Below, piece by piece: positions 51,804 to 59,730 of a DNA stretch of 64,000 nt. Position numbers and translations under genes: made by a program. Origin of the DNA: an uncultured Porphyromonas sp. (GTDB lineage Bacteria > Bacteroidota > Bacteroidia > Bacteroidales > Porphyromonadaceae); the NCBI GenBank assembly GCA_900538385.1, contig UWSO01000004.1, positions 1-64,000 on the forward strand, written 5' to 3'. The notes under the pieces were generated by a model, which saw nothing but the letters and a program-made list of their open reading frames with translations, had not been told where the DNA came from and did not search any database. The stretch's first letter is position 1; each line of letters begins with the position of its first letter.

Positions 51804-54734
51804 ATGCAGAACAAAGGATTTGTGATCCTCTTCGCCTCTCTACTGACGATCATCTGCGCTTTCTACATCTCCTTTACCCCAGTGGTAAGGCACTACGATC
51901 AGAAGGCGCTGGCGATGACCGCAGCTGGCGAGGATGGCAAAGCGTATCTCGACTCAATGGCCAACGAGAAGGTGTGGTTTGGCTACACGCTCAAGAAAGC
52001 CCGCAACCAGCAGATAGGTCTCGGACTAGACCTCAAGGGCGGTATGAACGTCGTCCTCAAGGTCAATGGACGTGATCTCCTGCGCAACCTCTCAGGACAT
52101 AACCAGTCGCCAGCCTTCATCGAGGCTATCGATAGGGCTGCCAAGGAAGGCGCCAATGACTTCGTCGGGACTTTCGTAAAGGCTTACAAAGAGCTCGAGC
52201 CCTCAGGCTCGCTCGCGGTAATCTTTAGCAATGGTCCCCTCCGTGATGTCATCTCGCCTAAGTCTAGCGACCAGGAGGTTATCAAGGTGCTTCAGGAGAA
52301 GTACAGCAGTGCTATCGACGCTGCTATCAACGTCCTCAAGACTCGTATCGACCGCTTTGGTGTCGTCGCTCCAAACGTACAGCGCATCGAGGGCCAGGGA
52401 CGTATCCTCGTCGAGCTACCAGGTGTCACCGAGCCTCAGCGTGTTCGTGAGCTACTGCAGCGCAGTGCTAACCTACAGTTCTGGCGCACCTACACCTATG
52501 ATGAGATTGCTAGCGACCTCGTCGACGCTAATAATCGTCTCACCGCTATGGCAAACGGCAACGACCTGACGCCTGCCGATACGGCTACTACGGCAGCTGA
52601 CTCGACCGCTACGGTGGCTGACTCTACAGCAGTACAGACGCCAGCTTCCACAGGTGTAGAGAATGTCCTCTTTAGCAAGCTCAACGTCACCAATCGTGGT
52701 ACCATCGTCGGCTACGCTCGTCGTGCAGATCTAGACAAGATCGATGAAATGCTCGAGGAGGCTCAGAAGCAAAAGATGATCCGTGAGGATCTGATGCTCC
52801 TCTGGAGCAACTCGCCTATCAAAGATCCACAGTCTGGCAAGGAGACAGACATCTACGAGCTTTACGCTATCCGTGGTAACCGCAATGCACTCCCCGATCT
52901 AGGTGGTGAGGTGGTCACCTCGGCACGTAGTGAGGTGCGCAACGACCTAGGTCAGAACCGTCCCGTCGTCACCATGACGATGAATGATGAGGGTGCTCGT
53001 AAGTGGGCTCGCCTGACCGGTGACAACATCGGTCGAAACATCGCTATCGTCCTCGATGGTGTCGTCTACTCAGCACCTAATGTCAATAACGAGATCACGG
53101 GCGGACGCTCTGAGATCTCGGGTCACTTCACCGTCGATGAGACGACCGACCTTGCTAACGTCCTCAACTCTGGACGTATGGAGGCTTCTGTCGAGATCGA
53201 GCAGGAGAGTGTCGTCGGACCAACGCTTGGTAGTGAGTCCATCAAGGCTGGTATCATCTCCTTTATCATTGCGATCATCCTGCTGATGATCTACATGTGC
53301 CTCGCTTACGGCCTCATCCCAGGTCTTATTGCCGATGGTGCTCTGATCCTCAACAGCTTCTTCACCCTCGGTGTCCTTGCCTCTTTCCACAGTGTCTTGA
53401 CGCTGTCCGGTATTGCGGGACTTGTGCTGACGCTCGGTATGGCGGTGGATGCTAACATTCTGATCTTCGAGCGTATCAAGGAAGAGCTACGTGCTGGCAA
53501 GTCTATGACGCGTGCTATACAAGACGGTTACGGCAATGCCTTCTCAGCAATCTTTGACTCCAACCTCACGACCGTCATCACGGGTGGTGTGCTCTATGCC
53601 TTTGGTACAGGTCCTATCCGTGGCTTCGCTACGACGCTCATCATCGGTGTCATCGCTTCCTTTATCACGGCAGTCTTCTTGACACGTATCGTCGTTGAGG
53701 CGCTTGATAAGAAGGGACGTATGGACAAGGTTACCTATACAACTTTCCTCACACGCAACCTGCTAAACAACCCCACCTACAAGATCCTGGAGAACCGCAA
53801 CAAGGGCTTCATCATCTTTGGCTCTATCCTCGTGCTCGGTCTCATTGGCTCGTTCGTATGGGGTCTCAATAGAGGTATCGAGTTCTCAGGCGGTCGCAAC
53901 TATATCGTTGCCTTTGAGCAGCCTGTCTCTTCGGCTGAGGTACGTGAGGCTCTGACGAAGCCCCTAGAGGAGCATGTCCTCGTCACCTCTATCGGTACGG
54001 AGGGCAATCAGGTTCGTATCTCGACCAACTATGGTATCGGTATGACTCAGGAGAGCGAAGACGAGGAGCTACTCGTCATCGGTAAGGTCTTCGAGGGCGT
54101 ACAGAAGTTCCTACCACAGGGCACGACCCAGCAGCAGTTTGTCGACAACTATGTCGTCAGCTCACAGCGTGTCAGCCCAAGTATGTCTAAGGATATCTCT
54201 CGTCAGGCTATCATAGCGGTGCTCCTCTCCCTGATCTTCATGGGACTGTACATCTTGCTTCGCTTCCGCAACTGGGCCTTCTCGCTAGGAGCTTTTGCCT
54301 CTGTGGCTACCACCACGCTACTCATTGTGTCTAGCTACATACTGCTCTGGCAGATCATGCCCTTCACGATGGAGCTCGATCAAAACTTCATCGCAGCGCT
54401 GCTAGCGATCATCGGATACTCGATCAACGATGTGGTCGTCGTCTTCGACCGTGTCCGTGAGACGCTACACAACTATCCCAACCGTGAGGAGAAGCTTGTG
54501 ATGAACGATGCGCTCAATAGCACGCTAGCTCGTACCGTACAGACGACCTTCTCGACCTTCCTAGTGGTCTTCATCATCTTCCTACTCGGTGGAGCCTCTA
54601 TGCGTAGCTTTACCTTTGCGCTACTCATCGGTATCGTTTACGGTATCTTCTGTACGCTCTTTGTCGCATCGCCTATTGCCTACCTAGTACGCAATAAGCA
54701 GCAACAGAGGAAGCTCGCAGCAGCTAAGAAGTAA
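51804..54734 (+). CDS. secDF: Protein translocase SecDF (fused)
   Basis: 976-residue fusion of SecD and SecF, proton-driven helpers that pull exported proteins across the inner membrane after SecYEG. The SecD part (about 1-645) has GLGLDLKGGMNVVLKV, the large periplasmic P1 domain with an Ala/Thr-rich insert (about 250-280), and the membrane motif LTLGMAVDANILIFERIKEEL. The SecF part (about 660-976) has GLNRGIEFSGGRNYIV and IIGYSINDVVVVFDRVRE. Fusion is normal in Bacteroidota. Monocistronic with a strong terminator; it serves the many Sec-dependent surface proteins nearby. Confidence 0.96.
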   Translation: MQNKGFVILFASLLTIICAFYISFTPVVRHYDQKALAMTAAGEDGKAYLDSMANEKVWFGYTLKKARNQQIGLGLDLKGGMNVVLKVNGRDLLRNLSGHNQSPAFIEAIDRAAKEGANDFVGTFVKAYKELEPSGSLAVIFSNGPLRDVISPKSSDQEVIKVLQEKYSSAIDAAINVLKTRIDRFGVVAPNVQRIEGQGRILVELPGVTEPQRVRELLQRSANLQFWRTYTYDEIASDLVDANNRLTAMANGNDLTPADTATTAADSTATVADSTAVQTPASTGVENVLFSKLNVTNRGTIVGYARRADLDKIDEMLEEAQKQKMIREDLMLLWSNSPIKDPQSGKETDIYELYAIRGNRNALPDLGGEVVTSARSEVRNDLGQNRPVVTMTMNDEGARKWARLTGDNIGRNIAIVLDGVVYSAPNVNNEITGGRSEISGHFTVDETTDLANVLNSGRMEASVEIEQESVVGPTLGSESIKAGIISFIIAIILLMIYMCLAYGLIPGLIADGALILNSFFTLGVLASFHSVLTLSGIAGLVLTLGMAVDANILIFERIKEELRAGKSMTRAIQDGYGNAFSAIFDSNLTTVITGGVLYAFGTGPIRGFATTLIIGVIASFITAVFLTRIVVEALDKKGRMDKVTYTTFLTRNLLNNPTYKILENRNKGFIIFGSILVLGLIGSFVWGLNRGIEFSGGRNYIVAFEQPVSSAEVREALTKPLEEHVLVTSIGTEGNQVRISTNYGIGMTQESEDEELLVIGKVFEGVQKFLPQGTTQQQFVDNYVVSSQRVSPSMSKDISRQAIIAVLLSLIFMGLYILLRFRNWAFSLGAFASVATTTLLIVSSYILLWQIMPFTMELDQNFIAALLAIIGYSINDVVVVFDRVRETLHNYPNREEKLVMNDALNSTLARTVQTTFSTFLVVFIIFLLGGASMRSFTFALLIGIVYGIFCTLFVASPIAYLVRNKQQQRKLAAAKK

Positions 54735-54770
54735 GCTTTCCCCTACTCGCTCTCCAGTTAGAGCGGTAGT

Positions 54771-54820
54771 AAAAAAATCGGAGCCTATCCACCATCGTGT
54801 GGGTAGGCTCCGATTTTTTT
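54771..54820. terminator. Bidirectional-type terminator of secDF
   Basis: AAAAAAATCGGAGCCTATCC (54771-54790) pairs with GGTAGGCTCCGATTTTTTT (54802-54820); A run on one side, T run on the other. Confidence 0.85.
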
Positions 54821-54840
54821 ACGCCGCCGACCGCACCGAC

Positions 54841-55050
54841 CGTGAAACCCGCTGTGCGGACGCACGGGGCGTGTAAACCTCATCGACCAACCCACGTCGC
54901 CTTGTAGGGACGCTCGGTCTGAGCGTCCGTTGTATCAAAGCGAGACGTGTAACGATTTGTAGGGACGCTCGGTCTGAGCGTCCGTTGTGTCAAATGTTAC
55001 AGCGTCATGGTTTTAACGGAAACGGACGCACAGACCGTGCGTCCCTACAG
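54841..55050 (+). repeat. GTAGGGACGC element, copy G2 (upstream of fimbrillin)
   Basis: Contains a partial unit (TTGTAGGGACGCTCGGTCTG from 54902) and a full 99-bp unit at 54951-55049. The full unit holds two self-complementary hairpins, GGACGCTC-GGTCT-GAGCGTCC and GGACGCAC-AGACC-GTGCGTCC, and outer ends TGTAGGGAC/GTCCCTACA that are reverse complements. The core GTTACAGCGTCA is shared with G1 and G3. Confidence 0.75.
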
Positions 55051-55120
55051 GAGTCGTTTCCGTGGTTCCGCACACCAGACTACAGGTTTCACCACTCGTC
55101 GTCCCGACGACTTCCCGATT

Positions 55121-55310
55121 CCTCTGGAACTATTTTGGGATTTCTTCCGTGGATATTTTTTATTTCCCAGGGAGGAAAGGAAAAATTCTTCGGACTTATC
55201 GTTTGATTCTTCCGAAGTATCATTTGATTCTTCCGAGGAAATTTTTCTTGCCCTCGTGGAAAATCAAAAATATCCCCATGGAGAATCGAAAATATCCACC
55301 GAGGCATCCC
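55121..55310 (+). repeat. Phased-box composite repeat, copy R5
   Basis: Boxes TTTGATTCTTCCGAAG at 55202 and TTTGATTCTTCCGAGG at 55223, period 21. Arms GGGAGGAAAGGAAAAATTC (from 55170) and AATTTTTCTTGCCCTCG (ending about 55256) are complementary with compensating changes. The tail motif (GGAACTATTTTGGGATTTC) here precedes the boxes at about 55127 instead of following them. The fimbrillin start is about 200 bases downstream. Confidence 0.7.
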
Positions 55311-55431
55311 GAAGACCCTCGTGCGTTACGGACTTGCTAGCTGTTGAGAGACTATGTGTAGAGGCTGTTTTTGATCAAAATTCCATCGGGCGAAATGTTA
55401 ACGATCGATTTTGTCAAAAAGAAAACCGATT

Positions 55432-55467
55432 TTGACAAACGGGGGGGGGGGATTTTACATACCTTTG
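55432..55467 (+). promoter_or_regulatory. Fimbrillin promoter with an 11-G tract in the spacer
   Basis: TTTTG ends at 55434 (-33), TACCTTTG is at 55460-55467 (-7), and eleven G residues (55441-55451) lie between them. The TTG-to-TACC spacer is 25 bases now; the usual value is 19-21, so tract length would change promoter strength. Upstream, CGATTTTG occurs twice (55406 and 55427), 21 bases apart. Confidence 0.7.
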
Positions 55468-55512
55468 CATCAAAGATTCAACAGCTTTATAAACAATCAA
55501 ACCAATTCAACT

Positions 55513-57048
55513 ATGAAAAAGTTTCTTTATGCAACGTTGGCTCTCGCCGCAGTTCTGCTCTTCGCAAGCTGCAAGAACGACAAGAACCAACCCAATGATC
55601 AGGAGAAGGCTGATGCTTTCATCTCCTTTACTTTCAACCTACCACAAGGTGGTACAAGAGCTGAGGCTGGCAATGTCGCTGGTGCAAACGCTGGCGATAC
55701 TTTCGTTGGTACTGCTGATGAGCAGGCTATCAAGGAGGTCCGCGTCGTACTTTACGATCCAAATGAAGGCATAGTTAAGTACGCCCTTACTTACAACATC
55801 ACAGCAACAGGTGGTCAGGCACCTACAGGAGATGGTCTTGCTGACGCCCCAGCTAGCGCAGCTACAGCAGCTAACTTTACCACAAAAGCTGAGCAGGTCG
55901 TAAGTCAAGACTATCAGATGCTTGCTATCATCAATCCAACATCTGATGTCATCGCAGCTACCGCAGAGGGTAAGTACCTCAAGGATGCTCAGGCTGCTCT
56001 TGAGTCAACCGTCAAAGATCTATCTGCAGATGGTAAGGCTATCCTGATGTCTAACGATCGTGGCCTCGTTAAGGTTGCACCTGCTGATATGAAGGCTGCT
56101 GCAGCTGATGCCGAGGGTCATCCGATCAAGGTAAATGTAGATCGTATCCTCGCCAAGGTATACGTGGGTGGTACACCAGATCTTCCTGCTGGTGTTACAT
56201 TCTCCGACACCAAGTGGGAGCTCAATACGACCAACAAGAAGACCTTTATCTATCGTCAGTTTGCCCAGGTTACGACTGGCTTAGATCAGTTTGCCCCTGA
56301 GACGGTAGATAACAATACTGATCGCTTCGCTCGCTACGCTAAGGATCCTAACTACCTAGCTGGTGAATTTAACGAGGCAGACTTCAACTACAAGAAGGAT
56401 GTCGACGTTCTCGCTAACGAGTGGGGCTTTGAAGACACTAAGGGTCAGTACTGCCTTGAGAACACGATGGATGCTGGTCAGCAGCTAAACAACCAGACTA
56501 CTTCATTTATCCTGAGCGGTACCTGGAAGCCTGCAGACCATGACGGCATTTCCTTTACAAAGGGTCAGACTTGGTACAGCTATATGGGCTTTACCTTTAC
56601 TGTGGCAAAGATGAAAGAGTACATCGGTATCGTAACTGATGCATCAAAAGCTGCCGAGAAAGAGATTGTTGGCACGCCAGCAGGCTTCAAGGCTGCTCTT
56701 AAGACTCTTGTAGAGGATGCTAACAGCCCAGTTGACAAGACTGAGGGAACCATCACTAAGTCTTTTGTCGCTCACAACTTCAAGGGCTATAAGGATGGTG
56801 TTTGCTACTACCAGACGAACTTAATCCGTCACTTCAACGATACTCAGTCTAGCAAGGATATGGGTTACGGTCGCTACGGTGTAGTTCGTAACAACATCTA
56901 CAAGGTTACGATCAAGAAGATCTCACAACCAGGTGAGCCTACAATTGTTCCTGAAAAGCCTAATCCAGATGATCCAACGAAGCTATTCGTAGCCTTCGAT
57001 ATTACGATCAATCCTTGGATTGTTCGTACACAGGAGATTTCTCTATAA
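55513..57048 (+). CDS. mfa1: Mfa1-like major fimbrillin (lipoprotein precursor)
   Basis: 511 residues from ATG 55513; an in-frame ATG at 55411 lies upstream of the promoter and is not used. Lipoprotein signal ends LLFASC (Cys20). The first beta-sandwich includes ISFTFNLPQGGTRAEAG; the Arg49-Ala50 bond is at the place where Mfa1 and FimA precursors are cut to free the donor strand groove. The C-terminal domain has YGRYGVVRNNIYKVTIKKI and the terminal strand VAFDITINPWIVRTQEISL, expected to act as donor strand. It is the shaft subunit of a minor-type (Mfa) fimbria. It is flanked by repeat elements and separated from the anchor gene by 285 bases. Confidence 0.85.
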   Translation: MKKFLYATLALAAVLLFASCKNDKNQPNDQEKADAFISFTFNLPQGGTRAEAGNVAGANAGDTFVGTADEQAIKEVRVVLYDPNEGIVKYALTYNITATGGQAPTGDGLADAPASAATAANFTTKAEQVVSQDYQMLAIINPTSDVIAATAEGKYLKDAQAALESTVKDLSADGKAILMSNDRGLVKVAPADMKAAAADAEGHPIKVNVDRILAKVYVGGTPDLPAGVTFSDTKWELNTTNKKTFIYRQFAQVTTGLDQFAPETVDNNTDRFARYAKDPNYLAGEFNEADFNYKKDVDVLANEWGFEDTKGQYCLENTMDAGQQLNNQTTSFILSGTWKPADHDGISFTKGQTWYSYMGFTFTVAKMKEYIGIVTDASKAAEKEIVGTPAGFKAALKTLVEDANSPVDKTEGTITKSFVAHNFKGYKDGVCYYQTNLIRHFNDTQSSKDMGYGRYGVVRNNIYKVTIKKISQPGEPTIVPEKPNPDDPTKLFVAFDITINPWIVRTQEISL

Positions 57049-57079
57049 TCCCTGAGTACACTTTGCTTGTCGATTAGCG

Positions 57080-57246
57080 AGACGTGTAACCCGCTGTAGG
57101 GACGTACGAGACGTGTAACGATTTGTAGGGACGCTCGGTCTGAGCGTCCGTTGCATCAAAGGTTACAGCGTCAAGGATTTAACGAGAACGGACGCACAGA
57201 CCGTGCGTCCCTACAAAGGGTTACACGTTTGAGCGGGTTACACGTC
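57080..57246 (+). repeat. GTAGGGACGC element, copy G3 (downstream of fimbrillin)
   Basis: The 99-bp unit at 57117-57215 matches the G2 unit at 54951-55049 in the same orientation with about 7 differences by eye. It is nested between GTGTAACCCGC (57085) and GCGGGTTACAC (57233), an outer inverted repeat like that of G1. Confidence 0.75.
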
Positions 57247-57263
57247 ATCGACAGCAATACTAT

Positions 57264-57294
57264 CCTATGAGGGGTTGAATGTTCCCCTCATAGG
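57264..57294 (+). other. Perfect 11-bp hairpin between fimbrillin and anchor genes
   Basis: CCTATGAGGGG (57264-57274) and CCCCTCATAGG (57284-57294) with a 9-base loop, no T run. It could protect the abundant fimbrillin mRNA 3' end, or reduce read-through to the anchor gene 40 bases downstream. Confidence 0.6.
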
Positions 57295-57333
57295 AACTAT
57301 TCACACAAAAGAGGTCTAAGACTCACGTTGACT

Positions 57334-58329
57334 ATGGTACCACATACGCTATCTCGATCGAGACTATTATATATAGGAGTCATGCTCCTGCTGAGCTGGA
57401 GCTTCGTCTCTTGTGACAAGTGCATCTATGAGGATCTGTCCACCTGCCCGCTCCGTGTGCAGCTACGCTACGACTACAATATGCAGTACGTAGATCGCTG
57501 GCATCGCGAGGCAGAGGATGTGCATCTCTACATCTTCGACAAGACAGGGCACCTGGTCTCGGAGATGACTGATGCGGCTGCACCCTATGCTGAGGGGCAG
57601 ACCTTCGAGCTACAGCTCGCCCCGGGCGACTACTCCATCGTAGCGCTCTGCGGCCACCGTATGGGTACCCTCTATCAGGAGAGCAAGCTACAGGTCGGCA
57701 CCTCGACCATGCAGGATCTGCTCATACAACTCTCGAGAGCTGAGGACAAGCGGATCGCCGCTGAGCTGCCACCACTACTCTATGGTATCTCCAAGGAGGT
57801 CCAGGTGCTGGGCGATGGCAGCCGGCTCATCGTCGTGCCGATGGCTAAGTGGACCAACAGTATACGCCTCGTCATGCAGGATCTCTCTGAGGGTGGCAAG
57901 TCTAACATTAAGGTCGACAACTACGACTTTAAGATTACCGCTCCCAACGGTCGCTACAACGGCGCTGGCGAAGTACTCACCGACGACGTACTCACCTACA
58001 CCCCGTACTATGCTGAGCAGGTCAAGGGGTCGGGCGGTATCGCTGTCGAGCTCAACACCCTCCGCCTACTGACCAACCAGGATCAGCGACTTATCATCAC
58101 CGAGCGCGCTACGGGCGATGAGCTCCTCAACATAGATCTGCTGTCGCTACTGCTGCAGACGAAGTTCTACGCGAACAACAAGCTCTCCGATCAGGAGTAC
58201 CTCGACCGTGAGGATCACTACGCCGTCATCTTCGCTTTCGATGGTCGCCCCGTGACGCGAGAGACTTTCCTAGCGGTGAACGTATGGATCAATGGCTGGC
58301 TCATCCGTGAGCAAGACCATAATATATAA
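57334..58329 (+). CDS. mfa2: Mfa2/FimB-family fimbrial anchor lipoprotein
   Basis: 331 residues from ATG 57334 (a TTG two codons earlier is also possible). Lipoprotein signal ends WSFVSC, then DKCIYEDLSTCPLRVQLRYDYNMQY, the typical Mfa2/FimB start with paired Cys. A transthyretin-like beta domain follows (VHLYIFDKTGHLVSEMTD, LAPGDYSIVALCGH), then a second domain. Mfa2 and FimB anchor the shaft to the outer membrane and limit its length. It has the order expected after mfa1. Confidence 0.87.
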   Translation: MVPHTLSRSRLLYIGVMLLLSWSFVSCDKCIYEDLSTCPLRVQLRYDYNMQYVDRWHREAEDVHLYIFDKTGHLVSEMTDAAAPYAEGQTFELQLAPGDYSIVALCGHRMGTLYQESKLQVGTSTMQDLLIQLSRAEDKRIAAELPPLLYGISKEVQVLGDGSRLIVVPMAKWTNSIRLVMQDLSEGGKSNIKVDNYDFKITAPNGRYNGAGEVLTDDVLTYTPYYAEQVKGSGGIAVELNTLRLLTNQDQRLIITERATGDELLNIDLLSLLLQTKFYANNKLSDQEYLDREDHYAVIFAFDGRPVTRETFLAVNVWINGWLIREQDHNI

Positions 58330-58357
58330 TGTGTCTAACCTCTCGAGCTACAAAGCC

Positions 58358-59671
58358 ATGACGAAATGCAATCTATATAGCATACAAGGAGGCTCCCGCA
58401 CGATCCTTGCGTGGCTGCTCTCCGCGGTGCTCCTGCTGACGGGGCTAACTAGCTGCGTCAAGGAGGATCCATCCGCCTGTCCGCCTGGTCAGGGGGACTT
58501 CTACCTCTCGATGAGCGTGGCGCCGCAGTCGACCTTCCGTCAGGGGGAGGTGCCTCTGTCTGAGCTACAGGAGAAGCTCAAAAATGCAGAGAATAAGGTC
58601 AAGTCTGTACGTGTCCTCGTCTTCGACCACAATACGGGCGAGTGTCTAGTCAACCAAGTCTTAGGAGGCTATACACAGCCTAAGGACAATGTCACTCCTT
58701 GGAGTCACCCAGTGATGATCCCGAAAGGGATCCAAAGCTTTGACTTCTACTTCGTCGCCAATGAGGCTTCCAAAACCTACAACCTGACGACAGCCCTGCA
58801 GGGTGTCACCGAACGGGGGCAGCTCTACTCGCTCTCTGGGTTGACGCAGATCCCCTGGCAACCGGAGTTTCTCCCCAGCTTAGCGGATGGTGGTAGCGGT
58901 GAGGACGACCTCATCCCGATGACCGCCATCTGTCCCAACGTCAGCATCGATGCCATCAAGCAGATGCTCGGAAAGGGCACCGAGCCAGACCCATACCGCT
59001 TCCTAGCCACACCGACGGAGCGACATCCCGTGCGTCTGACGCGTGTCCTGGCGCGTATCGACATCACGATGCCCGACATGATTGCCAACAGCGTGCTGGG
59101 CGACCCCACCTCGGATCAGGTGCTTGTGCTGGACTATATAGAGGACTTTCAGATGGCTCTATATAATGTACCTCGTTACTTCGCTCTCTTCGCCTCTCGC
59201 TACTACGACGAGAACCAGTGGACCACAACGCTCTACAATCCTATCAACTCCAACTACTACCGGGCTCCTCAGGACGGGCAGGACTGCTACTATATAGAGC
59301 GGGACAAGAACAAGGTGCGTCGCAATATGATTAGCACTGAAAGCGCCGGTCAAGCTATCGGTGAGCTCAGGACATCCGACTACTACACGACGCTCTACGT
59401 ACCGGAGTTTATCCGCCAGACGAGTGCCGATGCGGGGCTAACGCCCGACCAATTGGCAGCGATGCAGCTCAGGCTCACCTTCCAGGTCAATGATTGGGAC
59501 CCCAAGCACCGCAATGGCTATCAAGTAACCAGGCACCCGCTCGTCGACAAGTTTGACGACCGCAACACGGAAGAAACTGGTCAGCTTGCAGCACAGAATG
59601 CGGGCGTGAGCACCTACTCCGTCATCCGCAATACTTGGTACCAGATCAAGATCACGCAGGTAGACTTCTAG
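58358..59671 (+). CDS. Minor fimbrial subunit (Mfa-like lipoprotein)
   Basis: 437 residues from ATG 58358; the longer frame from 58292 overlaps the anchor gene and lacks a signal. Lipoprotein signal ends TGLTSC (about 29), then KEDPSACPPGQGDFYLSMSV. A fimbrillin-like N domain (VKSVRVLVFDHNTGECLVNQV, FDFYFVANEASKTYNL) and a C-terminal domain ending YSVIRNTWYQIKITQVDF follow, like shaft subunits but without the long extra donor strand. That suits a tip or adaptor component such as Mfa3/Mfa4; the exact counterpart is not clear. Confidence 0.75.
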   Translation: MTKCNLYSIQGGSRTILAWLLSAVLLLTGLTSCVKEDPSACPPGQGDFYLSMSVAPQSTFRQGEVPLSELQEKLKNAENKVKSVRVLVFDHNTGECLVNQVLGGYTQPKDNVTPWSHPVMIPKGIQSFDFYFVANEASKTYNLTTALQGVTERGQLYSLSGLTQIPWQPEFLPSLADGGSGEDDLIPMTAICPNVSIDAIKQMLGKGTEPDPYRFLATPTERHPVRLTRVLARIDITMPDMIANSVLGDPTSDQVLVLDYIEDFQMALYNVPRYFALFASRYYDENQWTTTLYNPINSNYYRAPQDGQDCYYIERDKNKVRRNMISTESAGQAIGELRTSDYYTTLYVPEFIRQTSADAGLTPDQLAAMQLRLTFQVNDWDPKHRNGYQVTRHPLVDKFDDRNTEETGQLAAQNAGVSTYSVIRNTWYQIKITQVDF

Positions 59672-59730
59672 TTTCGTGTCCCAATGCCGCACTCTCTCCC
59701 CTTACCCATCTATCTTATGTCCCATACGCT

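Noticed and set aside
55411..55512. N-terminal extension of fimbrillin
   Set aside because: It would be encoded across the promoter and the G tract; the lipoprotein signal starts at 55513.
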